Assembly (NCBI GenBank): GCA_035513055.1
Contig: DATKCT010000168.1
Location: forward strand, 1 to 27,657
Source of the DNA: DATKCT01 sp035513055
GTDB lineage: Bacteria; Verrucomicrobiota; Verrucomicrobiia; Verrucomicrobiales; DEV007
Reading direction: 5' to 3'
Length of the DNA stretch: 27,657 nt
Shown here: positions 1-8,100 of the stretch, piece by piece
Position numbering within the stretch: the stretch's first letter is position 1
Layout of the letters: every line of letters begins with the position of its first letter
Made by a program: the position numbers and the translations under genes
The notes under the pieces: model-generated
The model's database searches: none
Told to the model about the DNA's origin: nothing
What the model saw: the letters and a program-made list of their open reading frames with translations, nothing else

Positions 1-127
1 CGCACCCGATCAGCCCGGCCCGGCGCGCCTTGACCGCCGGCTCGCCGGCGCCCGCTGCCGATGCGCTGGACCAGGCCCCGAACGCCAACCCGGCGGTCCC
101 GCTTTGCAAGAAATCGCGTCTGTCCAT
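1..127 (-). CDS. Gfo/Idh/MocA-type oxidoreductase, N-terminus (partial)
   Basis: The minus strand from an ATG at 127 reads 42 codons to the window edge without a stop. The peptide opens MDRRDFLQSGTAGLAFGAW, a Tat signal with the twin-arginine RRDFLQ motif followed by a hydrophobic Ala/Gly stretch. After a short linker comes RAGLIGCG-type sequence (visible part KARRAGLIGC), the first beta-strand and start of the glycine-rich NAD(P)-binding loop of a Rossmann fold. Exported Gfo/Idh/MocA oxidoreductases of Verrucomicrobiota and Planctomycetota often start this way; they act on sugars or polyols. Substrate and length cannot be judged because only the N-terminus is here. It is divergent from the glycosyltransferase at 815. 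No clear Shine-Dalgarno is seen. The Tat signal is firm. The family call rests on a short stretch, and another Rossmann-fold Tat enzyme is possible. Confidence 0.72.
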   Translation of the reverse strand, partial: MDRRDFLQSGTAGLAFGAWSSASAAGAGEPAVKARRAGLIGC

Positions 128-193
128 ACCGGACAGTCTACTGGTCGCAACGGCCCGCGCTCAAGCCCGGAAAAGCAAGAGCCGCGAAGCTAA

Positions 194-341
194 CCCCACT
201 TTCCTGTTTTCGCCCGCTCCTGTCGCAGAAAAACCGCCGCGGCCCGCGCCCCATCGCCGTGCCTCCCCCCCCGGCGCCGCCCCACTTTCCTGTTTTCGCC
301 CGCCCCTGTCGCAGAAAAACCGCCGCGGCCCGCGCCCCATC
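194..341. repeat. Two-copy 62-bp direct repeat, 86-bp period
   Basis: Unit A (194-255) and unit B (280-341) are 62 bp each, begin CCCCACTTTCCTG, end GCGCCCCATC and differ at one base (T versus C in the C[T/C]CCTGTCGC stretch). They are separated by 24 bp of C-rich spacer. The inner core CGCAGAAAAACCGCC recurs once more at 4640-4654 upstream of leuA. Near-identity suggests recent duplication or maintained homogeneity. No protein or RNA function is recognised. Confidence 0.9.
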
Positions 342-450
342 CTACAATTGCTTGGCTTGAGCAAGGCAGATGAAGTCCCCCGGCGCAAAGCAACGGCCTT
401 TCTCCTTCCTTTCTGGGAATCGGTCCGTTCCCGTTTCCTCCGCTCTCTAT

Positions 451-563
451 CTCGTGTGGTGTTTGCGAAATATGGAGACAAATCAAGTTTTTCGAGGGTG
501 AGAAGATTTGCTCGCTACGCTCGAGTTTTTTTTGAATCGCGGCCCTCTTTTCTCATTTCTGCG
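451..563 (+). repeat. Left arm of a ~112-bp inverted repeat pair
   Basis: This arm reads, allowing about nine mismatches or single-base gaps, as the reverse complement of 4929-5040. Shared blocks include TGTGGTGTTTGCGAAATA, TTTTTCGAGGGTGAGAAGAT, ACGCTCGAG and GAATCGCGGCCCTCTTTTCT. Similarity stops abruptly after CTGCG on the inner side. The arms enclose the glycosyltransferase, sulfotransferase and leuA genes. Confidence 0.88.
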
Positions 564-674
564 TTGCTCGCCGGTCGCTGAGCTGGCTCAACTCCCTTCT
601 CGGGCCTTGAACTGAAAAAAGATTGCTCGCGAGTTTTGCCCACCTGCCCACCTAATTCGCAAACGCCAGACTAG
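451..674. repeat. Putative 224-bp miniature element with imperfect inverted ends
   Basis: The left end (451-471, core GTTTGCGAA) matches the reverse complement of the right end (654-674, core TTCGCAAAC) at 17 of 21 positions, and both begin with a CTxGT-like end. The left half (451-563) is repeated in inverted orientation at 4929-5040. There is no coding content. Size and inverted ends resemble a MITE-like element, but target duplications were not found, so mobility is inference. Confidence 0.5.
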
Positions 675-814
675 CGCGATTTGCGGTTGAGAGCCCCGGC
701 CGCTTCCGCTAGCATCCTTCTCAGGGCGTGATTTTGGGACGCATCCGGCCCGTTCCTTCCTCATCCCCTCCGGACCGAGACAGACGCACCGGGGCAGGAT
801 TCGACGGCAGCCGC

Positions 815-2029
815 ATGAGGATCTCCATTTTCACCGACAGTTTCCTGCCCTACATCTCCGGCGTCACCACCTGCGTCCTCAACCAGGCCAATGAGTTTCG
901 CCGCCGGGGTCACGCAGTGCAGATCCATCGCCCGCGTCCGCCCCGCAGCGCGGACGGTTTGCCGGGGCTCAATCGTGGAGTCGCGGTGCACAACCTGCTC
1001 TTCTCCCTGCCCGTCTGCCGCTTCCCTCAGTTGCGGCTGGCGCTGCCGCTCCTGCTCCCGACCCTCTTCCGCCTCCGGCGCTTCCGGCCCGATGTGATTC
1101 ACACTCACACCGAGTGGGGTTGCGGCATCGAGAGCCTCATGGCTTCGCGCCTCCTGAAGACGCCTCTCGTTGCAACGCTCCACACCTTCTACGCCGACCC
1201 GGGCTACCTCCAACATCTCCCCTTCTCCCGCGGATCTGGCGTTCACCGCGCGTTGTGGGCCTTCCTCATGGCTTTTTACAACAAGTGTAACGCCGTCATC
1301 ACGCCATCGCACAGCGCCCTCGACGAACTCACCCGCAGAGGGCTGCGCCCGCCTTCGTTTCTCATCGAGAACGGCATCGGCGCCCCGCGGCTGCGCGATC
1401 CGGCTTTCCTCTTGCGCCGCCGGCGCGAACTCGGACTCGAAGGGGGACCGCACTTCATTTATGTCGGACGCATCTCGCAGGAGAAATCCCTCGATGTCTT
1501 GGCCCGTGCCTTCGCCCGGGTCGCCCCGGCCCTGCCAGAAAGCCGTCTCATCCTCGTCGGCGACGGTCCGGGAAAACCGGATCTCGCTCGCCTCTTCGCT
1601 TCTCTGGGAATCGCGTCGCGGGTCACCGACCTCGGAATGATTCCCCACGACCGGCTTATCGACGAAAACGTCCCGCTGCTCGGAGACGTCTTTGTGACCG
1701 CGAGCAAGACGGAGAATCATCCGGTCAGCCTCCTGGAAGCGCTGGCCTTCGGTCTGCCCATGATCGGCCCCGGCGCACGCGGCATTCCCGAACTCATCCG
1801 GCACGAGGTCAACGGGTTGATCTTTCCGGCCGACGATACCGAGGCCCTGGCCGCGCATATGCAGCTCCTGGCGATCGATCCCGCCCTCCGCCGCCGGCTC
1901 CATGAGGGGGCGCTGAGCGGAGGGGCCCGCTATTTGATGCAGCGGGCCGGCGACCGCCTCGAGGAAGCCTACGACGCCGTGCTCGGGCGAGCCCCGGCCC
2001 CTTCGGCCGTCTCTCCGCAGGCCGCGTAA
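815..2029 (+). CDS. GT4-family glycosyltransferase (GT-B fold)
   Basis: The 404-aa protein has the standard layout and length of GT-B retaining glycosyltransferases. The N-terminal acceptor domain opens MRISIFTDSFLPYISGVTT, the typical Rossmann start with a Gly-rich acceptor loop, with HTHTEWG near residue 97 and ATLHTFY near 120. The C-terminal donor domain shows FIYVGRISQEKSLD (214-227), LILVGDGPG (245-253) and an E-x7-E motif (E300, E308, in ENHPVSLLEALAFGLP), followed by GIPELI and NGLIFPADD. It probably transfers a nucleotide-sugar residue to a lipid or glycan acceptor at the cytoplasmic membrane. The pattern resembles bacterial diacylglycerol glucosyltransferases and mannosyltransferases, but the substrate is not determinable. 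I chose the ATG at 815 because the family N-terminus starts there; an in-frame start at 728 adds 29 low-complexity residues. The last 61 bp overlap the convergent sulfotransferase-like gene. Confidence 0.92.
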   Translation: MRISIFTDSFLPYISGVTTCVLNQANEFRRRGHAVQIHRPRPPRSADGLPGLNRGVAVHNLLFSLPVCRFPQLRLALPLLLPTLFRLRRFRPDVIHTHTEWGCGIESLMASRLLKTPLVATLHTFYADPGYLQHLPFSRGSGVHRALWAFLMAFYNKCNAVITPSHSALDELTRRGLRPPSFLIENGIGAPRLRDPAFLLRRRRELGLEGGPHFIYVGRISQEKSLDVLARAFARVAPALPESRLILVGDGPGKPDLARLFASLGIASRVTDLGMIPHDRLIDENVPLLGDVFVTASKTENHPVSLLEALAFGLPMIGPGARGIPELIRHEVNGLIFPADDTEALAAHMQLLAIDPALRRRLHEGALSGGARYLMQRAGDRLEEAYDAVLGRAPAPSAVSPQAA

Positions 2030-2718
2030 CCTAACAAACGGCGGCATTCCCGCACCGGCGCCGAGCGCTCGATACGCTTCCGCAGAGCCGGATCGTCCCT
2101 CCGCTTCCTCGCCGGCTGCACCCGCAGAGTCCGGATCATCTCTCCGCCGTCGTCGGAACCCCAACGCCAGCGGTAACCCTCCGGCGCTCCGTAACGGTCG
2201 GCGCCTTCGCTCCGTTCCGATCCGATGTGCCGGAACACGCGGGCCGTCTCCGGAGCCGGCGCTCGCACCAAATCCTCGTAACGCACCAGACACACGTTGT
2301 CCTGGCGGTGCGACAACCCGGCCAAGCGTTTCGTCACCACGGCCCAATACCGCTCCAGCAGTATGCGGTCGCACCACGGACCCAACCATTTCGCGCCGGG
2401 GCCGAACATCATCGACTTGAGCGACTGCACAGTTTCCAGGGCATCCCGCACTAGGACGACATGGCGACCGGACGCGAAATCGCCCAGCCGCGGATAACGC
2501 CGCACTTCGTGAAACCAGCAGGGTCGCTTCAAGACCACAATCCGTTCCCGGCACAGGGAGAAAACCTCCGCCCCGCGCCCGGCGCCATAGCGTTGAAAAT
2601 CGACTTCGGGCAGATTGGAAACGTCGTCCGCCACCGCCAGCAAGGCTTTCAACAGAGTCGAGCCCGACCGCATCGGAGAGAGAAGACACACCGCCGCTCG
2701 CTCAGTCGCCGTCTGCAT
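1969..2718 (-). CDS. Sulfotransferase family protein
   Basis: The 249-aa protein carries the two PAPS-binding signatures of the P-loop sulfotransferase fold. The 5'-phosphosulfate loop is SPMRSGSTLLKALL (residues 14-27) and the 3'-phosphate-binding strand and helix is HVVLVRDALETVQSLKSM (86-103). NVCLVRYEDLVRAP (141-154) fits the usual YEDL motif. It would move sulfate from PAPS to a hydroxyl or amino group on a glycan, lipid or small molecule. Adjacency to a glycosyltransferase makes a glycan or glycolipid acceptor plausible, but the genes are convergent rather than co-transcribed. The protein is on the short side for the family and the C-terminal 60 residues are Arg/Ala-rich and unremarkable. 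The start at 2718 precedes the P-loop by 13 residues, which is normal. No strong Shine-Dalgarno is visible. Confidence 0.83.
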   Translation of the reverse strand: MQTATERAAVCLLSPMRSGSTLLKALLAVADDVSNLPEVDFQRYGAGRGAEVFSLCRERIVVLKRPCWFHEVRRYPRLGDFASGRHVVLVRDALETVQSLKSMMFGPGAKWLGPWCDRILLERYWAVVTKRLAGLSHRQDNVCLVRYEDLVRAPAPETARVFRHIGSERSEGADRYGAPEGYRWRWGSDDGGEMIRTLRVQPARKRRDDPALRKRIERSAPVRECRRLLGYAACGETAEGAGARPSTAS

Positions 2719-2762
2719 AGCCCGGATTGCTCATACCGTTTCGTCTCGAGGCGTTGCGAACC

Positions 2763-2805
2763 CCTTTCGGCCAGCCGGGCGAAGCGAGACAGCCAGCCCG
2801 AAAGG
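2763..2805. other. Stem-loop in sulfotransferase-leuA spacer
   Basis: CCTTTCGG (2763-2770) pairs with CCGAAAGG (2798-2805) across a 27-nt loop, with a further CAGCC/GGCTG pairing possible nearby. It lies between the sulfotransferase start and the 3' end of leuA. There is no T tract after the stem on either strand, so I do not call it a terminator. Confidence 0.4.
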
Positions 2806-2874
2806 CTGCCCGAAAAGCGGAGAGCAGCGACGGCAACGCCGCACGCAGCCGAGGGCGCAGAGCTGGGTGAGTAG

Positions 2875-2948
2875 ACTCTGTTCAAGCCCGAGGCAAGCAG
2901 AACGAAGGCGGGATGAGGCGCAGATCGCCACAGCAGAAAGGGTGTGAG
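2875..2948 (-). repeat. Dispersed 74-bp repeat, copy 1 (downstream of leuA)
   Basis: This copy aligns without gaps to 25355-25428, with 62 of 74 positions identical. Shared blocks include ACTCTGTT, AAGCCCGAGGC, GCGCAG, CGCCACAGCA and GGTGTGAG. Taken in the direction of the adjacent gene, it begins 17 nt after the leuA stop codon. Copy 2 sits in the same orientation 33 nt after the stop of the HAF-repeat gene. One minus-strand frame is open in both copies, but the substitutions are spread over codon positions, so it is probably not coding. Confidence 0.85.
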
Positions 2949-2965
2949 GGTATGGGAAATGCGGG

Positions 2966-4534
2966 TTATGGCCCTGGCGCCCCCACTTCAGCGGTTCCCA
3001 CGAGTCGAGCCGGCATCGGCGATAACGACAGGAACCGGTTCACCGCATTCAGATAGGCTCGCGCGCTCGCCTCCACCACGTCCGTGCTGGCGCCTTTGCC
3101 GGTCACCAGGACGCCGTCGCCAAAATCGGATTTCAGCGTGACTTCACCCAGGGCATCCTTGCCTTGGGTCGCCGCCTGAACGTGATACTCCCGCAGATGC
3201 CCGCGCTGCTGCAGGATCCGGTCGATCGCTTTCATCGCGGCATCCACCGCTCCGTTGCCGGGACTCGAATCCTCCAAGGTTTCTTCCCCGCGCCGCAGCC
3301 GCACCGTGGCCGTCGGAATCGTCGTCGAACCGGAGCTGACATGCAGATAATCGAGGAGGTAGGACTCGCCCGCCGTCTGAATGGAATCGTCCACCAGCGC
3401 CGCCAGATCATCGTCATAGACGAACTTCTTGCGGTCGCCCACTTCTTTGAAACGTTGGAAGACCGATTCAATCTCTTCTGTCGAGAGATGGTGCCCCAGA
3501 TCCTTGAGCCGCTTCACCACGGCGTGACGCCCGCTGTGCTTGGTCAGCGGCAGCTCCGTCTCGCCCCAGCCCACGTCGTGCGGGTCCATGATCTCGTAGG
3601 TCTCCCGCTTCTTCAATATGCCGTCCTGGTGAATGCCGGCGCTGTGAGCGAATGCGTTCTCCCCCACGATGGCCTTGTTGCGCTGCACCAGAAGACTTGT
3701 CATTCGACTAACCAAACGCGAGGTCTTCACGATTTCCGAAGTCTCGATCGTCGTGTGCGCCGGACCGTACGCGCCTGGACGCGTGCGCAAAGCCATAACC
3801 ACCTCTTCGATCGCGGCGTTCCCCGCGCGTTCGCCGATGCCATTGACCGTTCCCTCGATCTGCCTGGCTCCGGCTCGGACCGCCGCCAGGGAATTGGCCA
3901 CCGCCAAACCCAAGTCGTTATGGCAATGGACGCTGATGACCGCATCGGCGATGTTGCGGACGTTGTCGAAGAGATAGCGGATGAGTTCGCTAAACTCTTC
4001 CGGGACGGCGTATCCCACCGTGTCCGGGATATTCACCGTCGTCGCCCCCGCCTCGATCACCGCTTCGGTCACCTTGGCCAGAAACTCCGGCTCCGTCCGC
4101 GATGCGTCTTCCGGCGAGAATTCCACGTCCCGCACATAGCCGCGCGCCCGTTGCACTCCCTCCACGGCCAGGCGGATGATCTCCTCATTCGCCTTCTTGA
4201 GCTTGTGCTCGCGATGGATCTTCGAGGTGGCCAGAAAAACGTGGATCCGTCCCCGTTCCCCCGCCGGTTTAACCGCTTCAGCGGCCGCATCGATGTCGCC
4301 GGGGACACAGCGAGCCAGTCCGGCGATGATGGGTCCGCGGATCTCGGCGGCGATGCTGCGCACCGCCTCGAAATCGCCGGGGCTGATGACCGGAAAACCG
4401 GCTTCGATGATGTCGACCCGGAGCCGGGCCAGTTGATGGGCGACCTCCATTTTCTCGCGGAAATTCATGGAAGCGCCGGGGCACTGTTCCCCGTCGCGCA
4501 GGGTGGTATCGAATATGCGAACGTGATTTGTCAT
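2966..4534 (-). CDS. leuA: 2-isopropylmalate synthase
   Basis: The 522-aa protein condenses acetyl-CoA with 2-oxoisovalerate to 2-isopropylmalate, the first committed step of leucine synthesis in the cytoplasm. The TIM-barrel starts VRIFDTTLRDGEQCPGASM (5-23), with the catalytic Arg and Asp of LRDGEQ at R13 and D14. SVHCHNDLGLAVANS (201-215) holds the metal-binding HxHN and NGIGERAGNA (231-240) follows. GENAFAHSAGIHQDGI (291-306) marks the linker, and about 385-510 forms the LeuA regulatory domain with DYLHVSSG, GNGAVDAAMKAI and GKGASTDVVEASARAYLNA. Length matches LeuA and the full regulatory domain is present, so leucine feedback is expected. Citramalate and homocitrate synthases are related, but the overall match favours LeuA. 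The ATG at 4534 is chosen because the family begins there; a frame open to 4678 adds 48 unrelated residues. No other leucine gene is nearby. Confidence 0.95.
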   Translation of the reverse strand: MTNHVRIFDTTLRDGEQCPGASMNFREKMEVAHQLARLRVDIIEAGFPVISPGDFEAVRSIAAEIRGPIIAGLARCVPGDIDAAAEAVKPAGERGRIHVFLATSKIHREHKLKKANEEIIRLAVEGVQRARGYVRDVEFSPEDASRTEPEFLAKVTEAVIEAGATTVNIPDTVGYAVPEEFSELIRYLFDNVRNIADAVISVHCHNDLGLAVANSLAAVRAGARQIEGTVNGIGERAGNAAIEEVVMALRTRPGAYGPAHTTIETSEIVKTSRLVSRMTSLLVQRNKAIVGENAFAHSAGIHQDGILKKRETYEIMDPHDVGWGETELPLTKHSGRHAVVKRLKDLGHHLSTEEIESVFQRFKEVGDRKKFVYDDDLAALVDDSIQTAGESYLLDYLHVSSGSTTIPTATVRLRRGEETLEDSSPGNGAVDAAMKAIDRILQQRGHLREYHVQAATQGKDALGEVTLKSDFGDGVLVTGKGASTDVVEASARAYLNAVNRFLSLSPMPARLVGTAEVGAPGP

Positions 4535-4862
4535 GGATGGAAATGGTGAATGGGTGCGGTGAGAGAAAGAGAAAAGGGAACGCCATTGCGCTTCCCAAGG
4601 TCCAAACCTGATGCGGAGCGCTGCCCGGCCTGAATCAGGCGCAGAAAAACCGCCCCGCGCTGCTAAGTCGCAGGTCACCCAACGCCATCGTCATCAGGTG
4701 GGAGCGGTGGAAATCCATAACTTCGCGCTTTCTACGACATCCAATCAGCGCTGTCAAACGAAAATATCACCTTATTCCCGCTCGTCACCGCCTAGGCGCC
4801 AACGGGAGTCGGGAGGGCGCGTTTTGATGGGGAGCGGAGGCGGGAGACGCCGCCTCTCCTTG

Positions 4863-4881
4863 GCCGTGGACCTGCCACGGC
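4863..4881. other. Perfect 7-bp hairpin, 5-nt loop
   Basis: GCCGTGG (4863-4869) pairs with CCACGGC (4875-4881) around ACCTG. No T-run follows on either strand, so it lacks the second half of an intrinsic terminator. Role unknown. Confidence 0.5.
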
Positions 4882-4928
4882 GCTGAGCGCCTCGAAAAAG
4901 AGCGACAATTCTCGCCGCAGTCCTAGAG

Positions 4929-5040
4929 CGCAGAAATAAGAAAAGAGGGCCGCGATTCTAAAAAACTCGAGCGTATCGAGCAAATCTTCTCACCCTCGAA
5001 AAACTTGTTTTGTCTACCTATTTCGCAAACACCACACTAG
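4929..5040 (-). repeat. Right arm of the ~112-bp inverted repeat pair
   Basis: This is the reverse-complement partner of 451-563. It contains GATTCTAAAAAACTCGAGCG, CACCCTCGAAAAACTTG and TATTTCGCAAACACCACACT. Its outer end also resembles the right end of the 451-674 element (654-674), so three related end sequences exist in the window. It lies between leuA and the giant secreted-protein gene. The inner flank is not similar to the rest of the left element. Confidence 0.88.
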
Positions 5041-5144
5041 CTTGGGCAACCCGGCGTGGGCGAGCGGCCAAAACCGCGATGTGGCGGGAGACTCCATGCT
5101 CTTCCTAACTGTGCAGGTCCAGAATGAGCCGCAGACCGGCTGTT

Positions 5145-8100
5145 TCAGGGCGCCTCTTGAGGCATCTCGCGCACGCGCAGGAATCCGGCGCGCTCGAAGG
5201 GGGGCCGCAGAGTTGCTTCGATCCCGGTTCCGGAGACGGACTGAAGATCCTCCCAGGACCCGGGCTCCAGCGAACGGCTGAACTGGACGGTGTGACGAGT
5301 TCCGTTCCGGGTCGGGAAGAGGAATCGCAGCCCCCCGTCGCCTGGATCATACTCCAACAGAGGTTGGGAAAGGTTCGCGGCGAACGGAGATGGTTTCCCG
5401 AGCCGCCAGCCGTCGCCTAACCGGAACAGGGCTTGATCCAAACCCAGCGCCGGAGTGTTTACTTCATCGAGGTAAATCACGCCGCCCTGTGCCGCGGACG
5501 CGGTGAGTAGCAGGAAATCGCTGGAACGATCGATGCGAAACGGAGCGTGCAAGGCGCCCTGCCCTATGTTGTTGTCGGCGTATATCACGATGTGCTCCCC
5601 GGGAGCGAGGACAAGACCCTTCGGAAAGGTGAAAATGTCCTCGGTATCGGGGTGCCGGCTGCGCGCCAGGCTGACCCCATCCAAGGAAACGGGCTCGACG
5701 CCGGCATTGCGGATTTCCACGTAATCAGGCGTCCCGCCGCTCTCGTCCCGCAAGCCGGTGCGATTGTCGGCGACGACCTCCGAGAGCTGCAGCGCGGGGC
5801 CCGCGCCAATAGCGAGGGAAAAGGTGTTGTTGAGTCCATCGTCGCCATCGAAACCGCCGCCGCCGGGCTCCACCACGACTCGCCCGCTAAGGTCGACGCC
5901 TTCGAGGACGAAGCGGATCTCGGCGCCTGCGGGAAGGCCGCCTTCCAGTGCGCCGGTGAAGATGCCGTCGAGCCGGTCGCCGTCATCATGCATACCGTCG
6001 TCGAAGAGGACCGTGCGATACACTTCCGGATCTGCGACGTCCACGCGGCGGTAGAGAAGACAGAGACTCATGAGGCCGATGTCATCGGTTGCGCGAGCCC
6101 GGGCCACGATGGAACGGCCCGCCGCGAGGGTAGGCAAGTCGAAACCGAGGAACTCGATTTCCGGTTCCACCGGGCCGTTGTCGGTGTTAGGCCCGCCCGG
6201 GGTGGGAATGGAGTTGGCGACGAAGGAGGGCAAGCCATCCGCATAACGGGCGTAGGAAACATTCTCCTGCTGGGAGGGATAGTTGACCCGGTCGGCCTCC
6301 CCACCGTCAGGGTCGAGCAATCGCAGGGTTCCGCCTTCCCCCGGCAGGCGGAACCCCGTGTGCCAGGGGCTGCGCGTCTGGGTCGAGAAGACCACGACTT
6401 GATAGCCCGGGCCCGGCACGACGGAATCCTCCGGAAACCGGTAAGTGAGCGATTGCCCAGCGACGGGGAGGAACTCGAGAGTCCATCCTTCAAGGAACAG
6501 GGGCTCGTCGCCTCCCTGATAGATCTCGACCCAGTCGGGCTTCTTCCCATAGTCCGAATCGAGGGAGATCTGGTTGTTCACGGCGAGGATCTCATTGATG
6601 ACCGGACCGGACCCGGTTTGGCGTTGCGAGAGTTCCCGCGTGGATGGACCGACGCGCGTCCGGCGGCTGCTGAGCGCCGTCCACAGGACGTCGCCGGCTC
6701 CCGCCAGGTCGGCAAGGCCATCCCCATCCAGATCTCCGGCGGCGATGAGTGCAGCGCTAGGAACATCCACGCTGAGGGCGTGCCCGTATTCGCCGTCCGC
6801 GGTTTTTGTGAAGAGCATCAGGCAGGAAAGTACGCGGCAGGTCACCACCAGGTCCAATTCTCCATTCCCGTCGAAATCGCCTTGAGCCATTCCGGAAACG
6901 GAAAACTGCGCTTCGGGAAATGCCTCCAGTTCGGCCTCGAACGCCATCCCGGCCGCCCCGTAGTAGATGACGATCCCCTCGCCACTACCCATGATCAGGT
7001 CCGGATCGCCGTCGCCATCGATGTCGCTCGTCAGCAACTGGGTGGCTCCAAACTTGGCGGAGGAGGGCGGCGGATAGTCGCGCCGGGTCAGTTGCGGCGC
7101 GGTAAAGAGGTCTCCCCTGTTCTCAATGACGACGATGTCGCCGGCGTAACCCACTCCGGCCAAATCGATGTCGCCGTCTTGATCGAAGTCCCCGGTGACC
7201 ATGGCGCGCGATTCGTAGGTGAAAAGTTCGGTGCGCACGTGCGTGAAAGATCCGTCGCCGCTTCCGCGAAAAAATGCGATGCGGCAGTCGAAATACCCCG
7301 CCGCCAAATCGGTCTTGCCGTCGCCGTCGAAGTCTCCGGGGACGAGAGCGAAGAGCCCGCCGGCGCGGTCGCCTGTCAGCACAAAACGCTCCTCGGGGGC
7401 GAACCCGCCACCGGGCAAGGCCAAGCGGACCGAGACGGAGCCTGGATGGGCCAAATTAACCGCCAGGACATCGATCCGGCCATCGCCATTGACGTCGAAA
7501 ATGCTCTCGGCGCTGGGCAGGTCGCCGAGGTCGAAATGAACGGGAGGCGACAGGGAGCCATCCGGCTGCGAGTAGCGCAAGCTGTAGTCGCGGGCCTGCC
7601 GGTGCACTTGCAAGACGTCGTCCCGCCCATCGCCGTTGAAGTCCCGGAGCTGCAGCCCAACCACTTCGCCGTCGGTGGCGTAGATCTGCTCCAATTTCCC
7701 AAAGCCGGCGTGGCCGGGAAAGGCCGTAAGGACGGAAACATCCGAGGAGATGCGATTGATGACGGCGCCGTCGGGGTAACCGTCCTCGTTGAAGTCGGCG
7801 ATCGCAATCTCTCTGGGGCTCACGCCGCTGGGAAGCTCGCCCATGGGAGTGAGTATGCCCTCCTCGTTCCGGTAGGTGAGGACGCGGTCGTAATTGCGCA
7901 AGACGACCACGAGATCGTTCCAACCATCGGCGTCGAGGTCGACGATACGCACCGAGCGGGGTCCGCCCGGAACAGTGAGGGTTTGATAGGGAAGATGAGA
8001 AAAGCGGTCCGCATGGGATACGCCCCGGTGAACCGTGAGTGTCCCCAAGTCGCGATTTGCCGAGACGAGGTCCGGAAGTCCGGAGCCGGCCGGAAGGGTC

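Larger units (their letters stand above)
128..814. other. Repeat-rich intergenic region between divergent genes
   Basis: No convincing gene is seen in these 687 bases. The region separates the divergent oxidoreductase (-) and glycosyltransferase (+) genes, so promoters for both should lie here, but no clear -35/-10 pair was recognised. It holds a 62-bp direct repeat (194-255 and 280-341) and a putative 224-bp element with imperfect inverted ends (451-674). Part of that element is repeated in inverted orientation at 4929-5040. Long open frames across it pass through both repeat copies and have no recognisable protein content. Confidence 0.7.
4535..5144. other. Intergenic region upstream of leuA
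   Basis: No gene is supported in these 610 bases. The minus strand here should contain the leuA promoter and leader, but I see no T-box, no leucine-rich leader peptide and no clear promoter hexamers. It holds one arm of the long inverted repeat (4929-5040), a perfect 7-bp hairpin (4863-4881), a looser GC-rich hairpin just before it (near 4846-4860), and a third copy of the 15-bp core CGCAGAAAAACCGCC (4640-4654) found in the direct repeats at 194-341. Confidence 0.65.

Noticed and set aside
30..581. A plus-strand 183-aa open frame through the first repeats
   Set aside because: It is antisense to the Tat oxidoreductase start, runs through both 62-bp repeat copies and the inverted-repeat arm, and has no protein-like composition.
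761..2689. A 642-codon minus-strand frame across the glycosyltransferase and sulfotransferase genes
   Set aside because: It lies in another frame of the sulfotransferase gene and antisense to the glycosyltransferase; both of those have convincing family motifs and this frame has none.
4535..4640. Leucine attenuator or T-box upstream of leuA
   Set aside because: No leucine-codon-rich leader peptide, no T-box motif and no terminator/antiterminator pair could be seen.
5127..5141. Possible terminator AGCCG-CAGAC-CGGCT after the 1526-aa gene
   Set aside because: The stem is only 5 bp and no T-rich tract follows on the minus strand.
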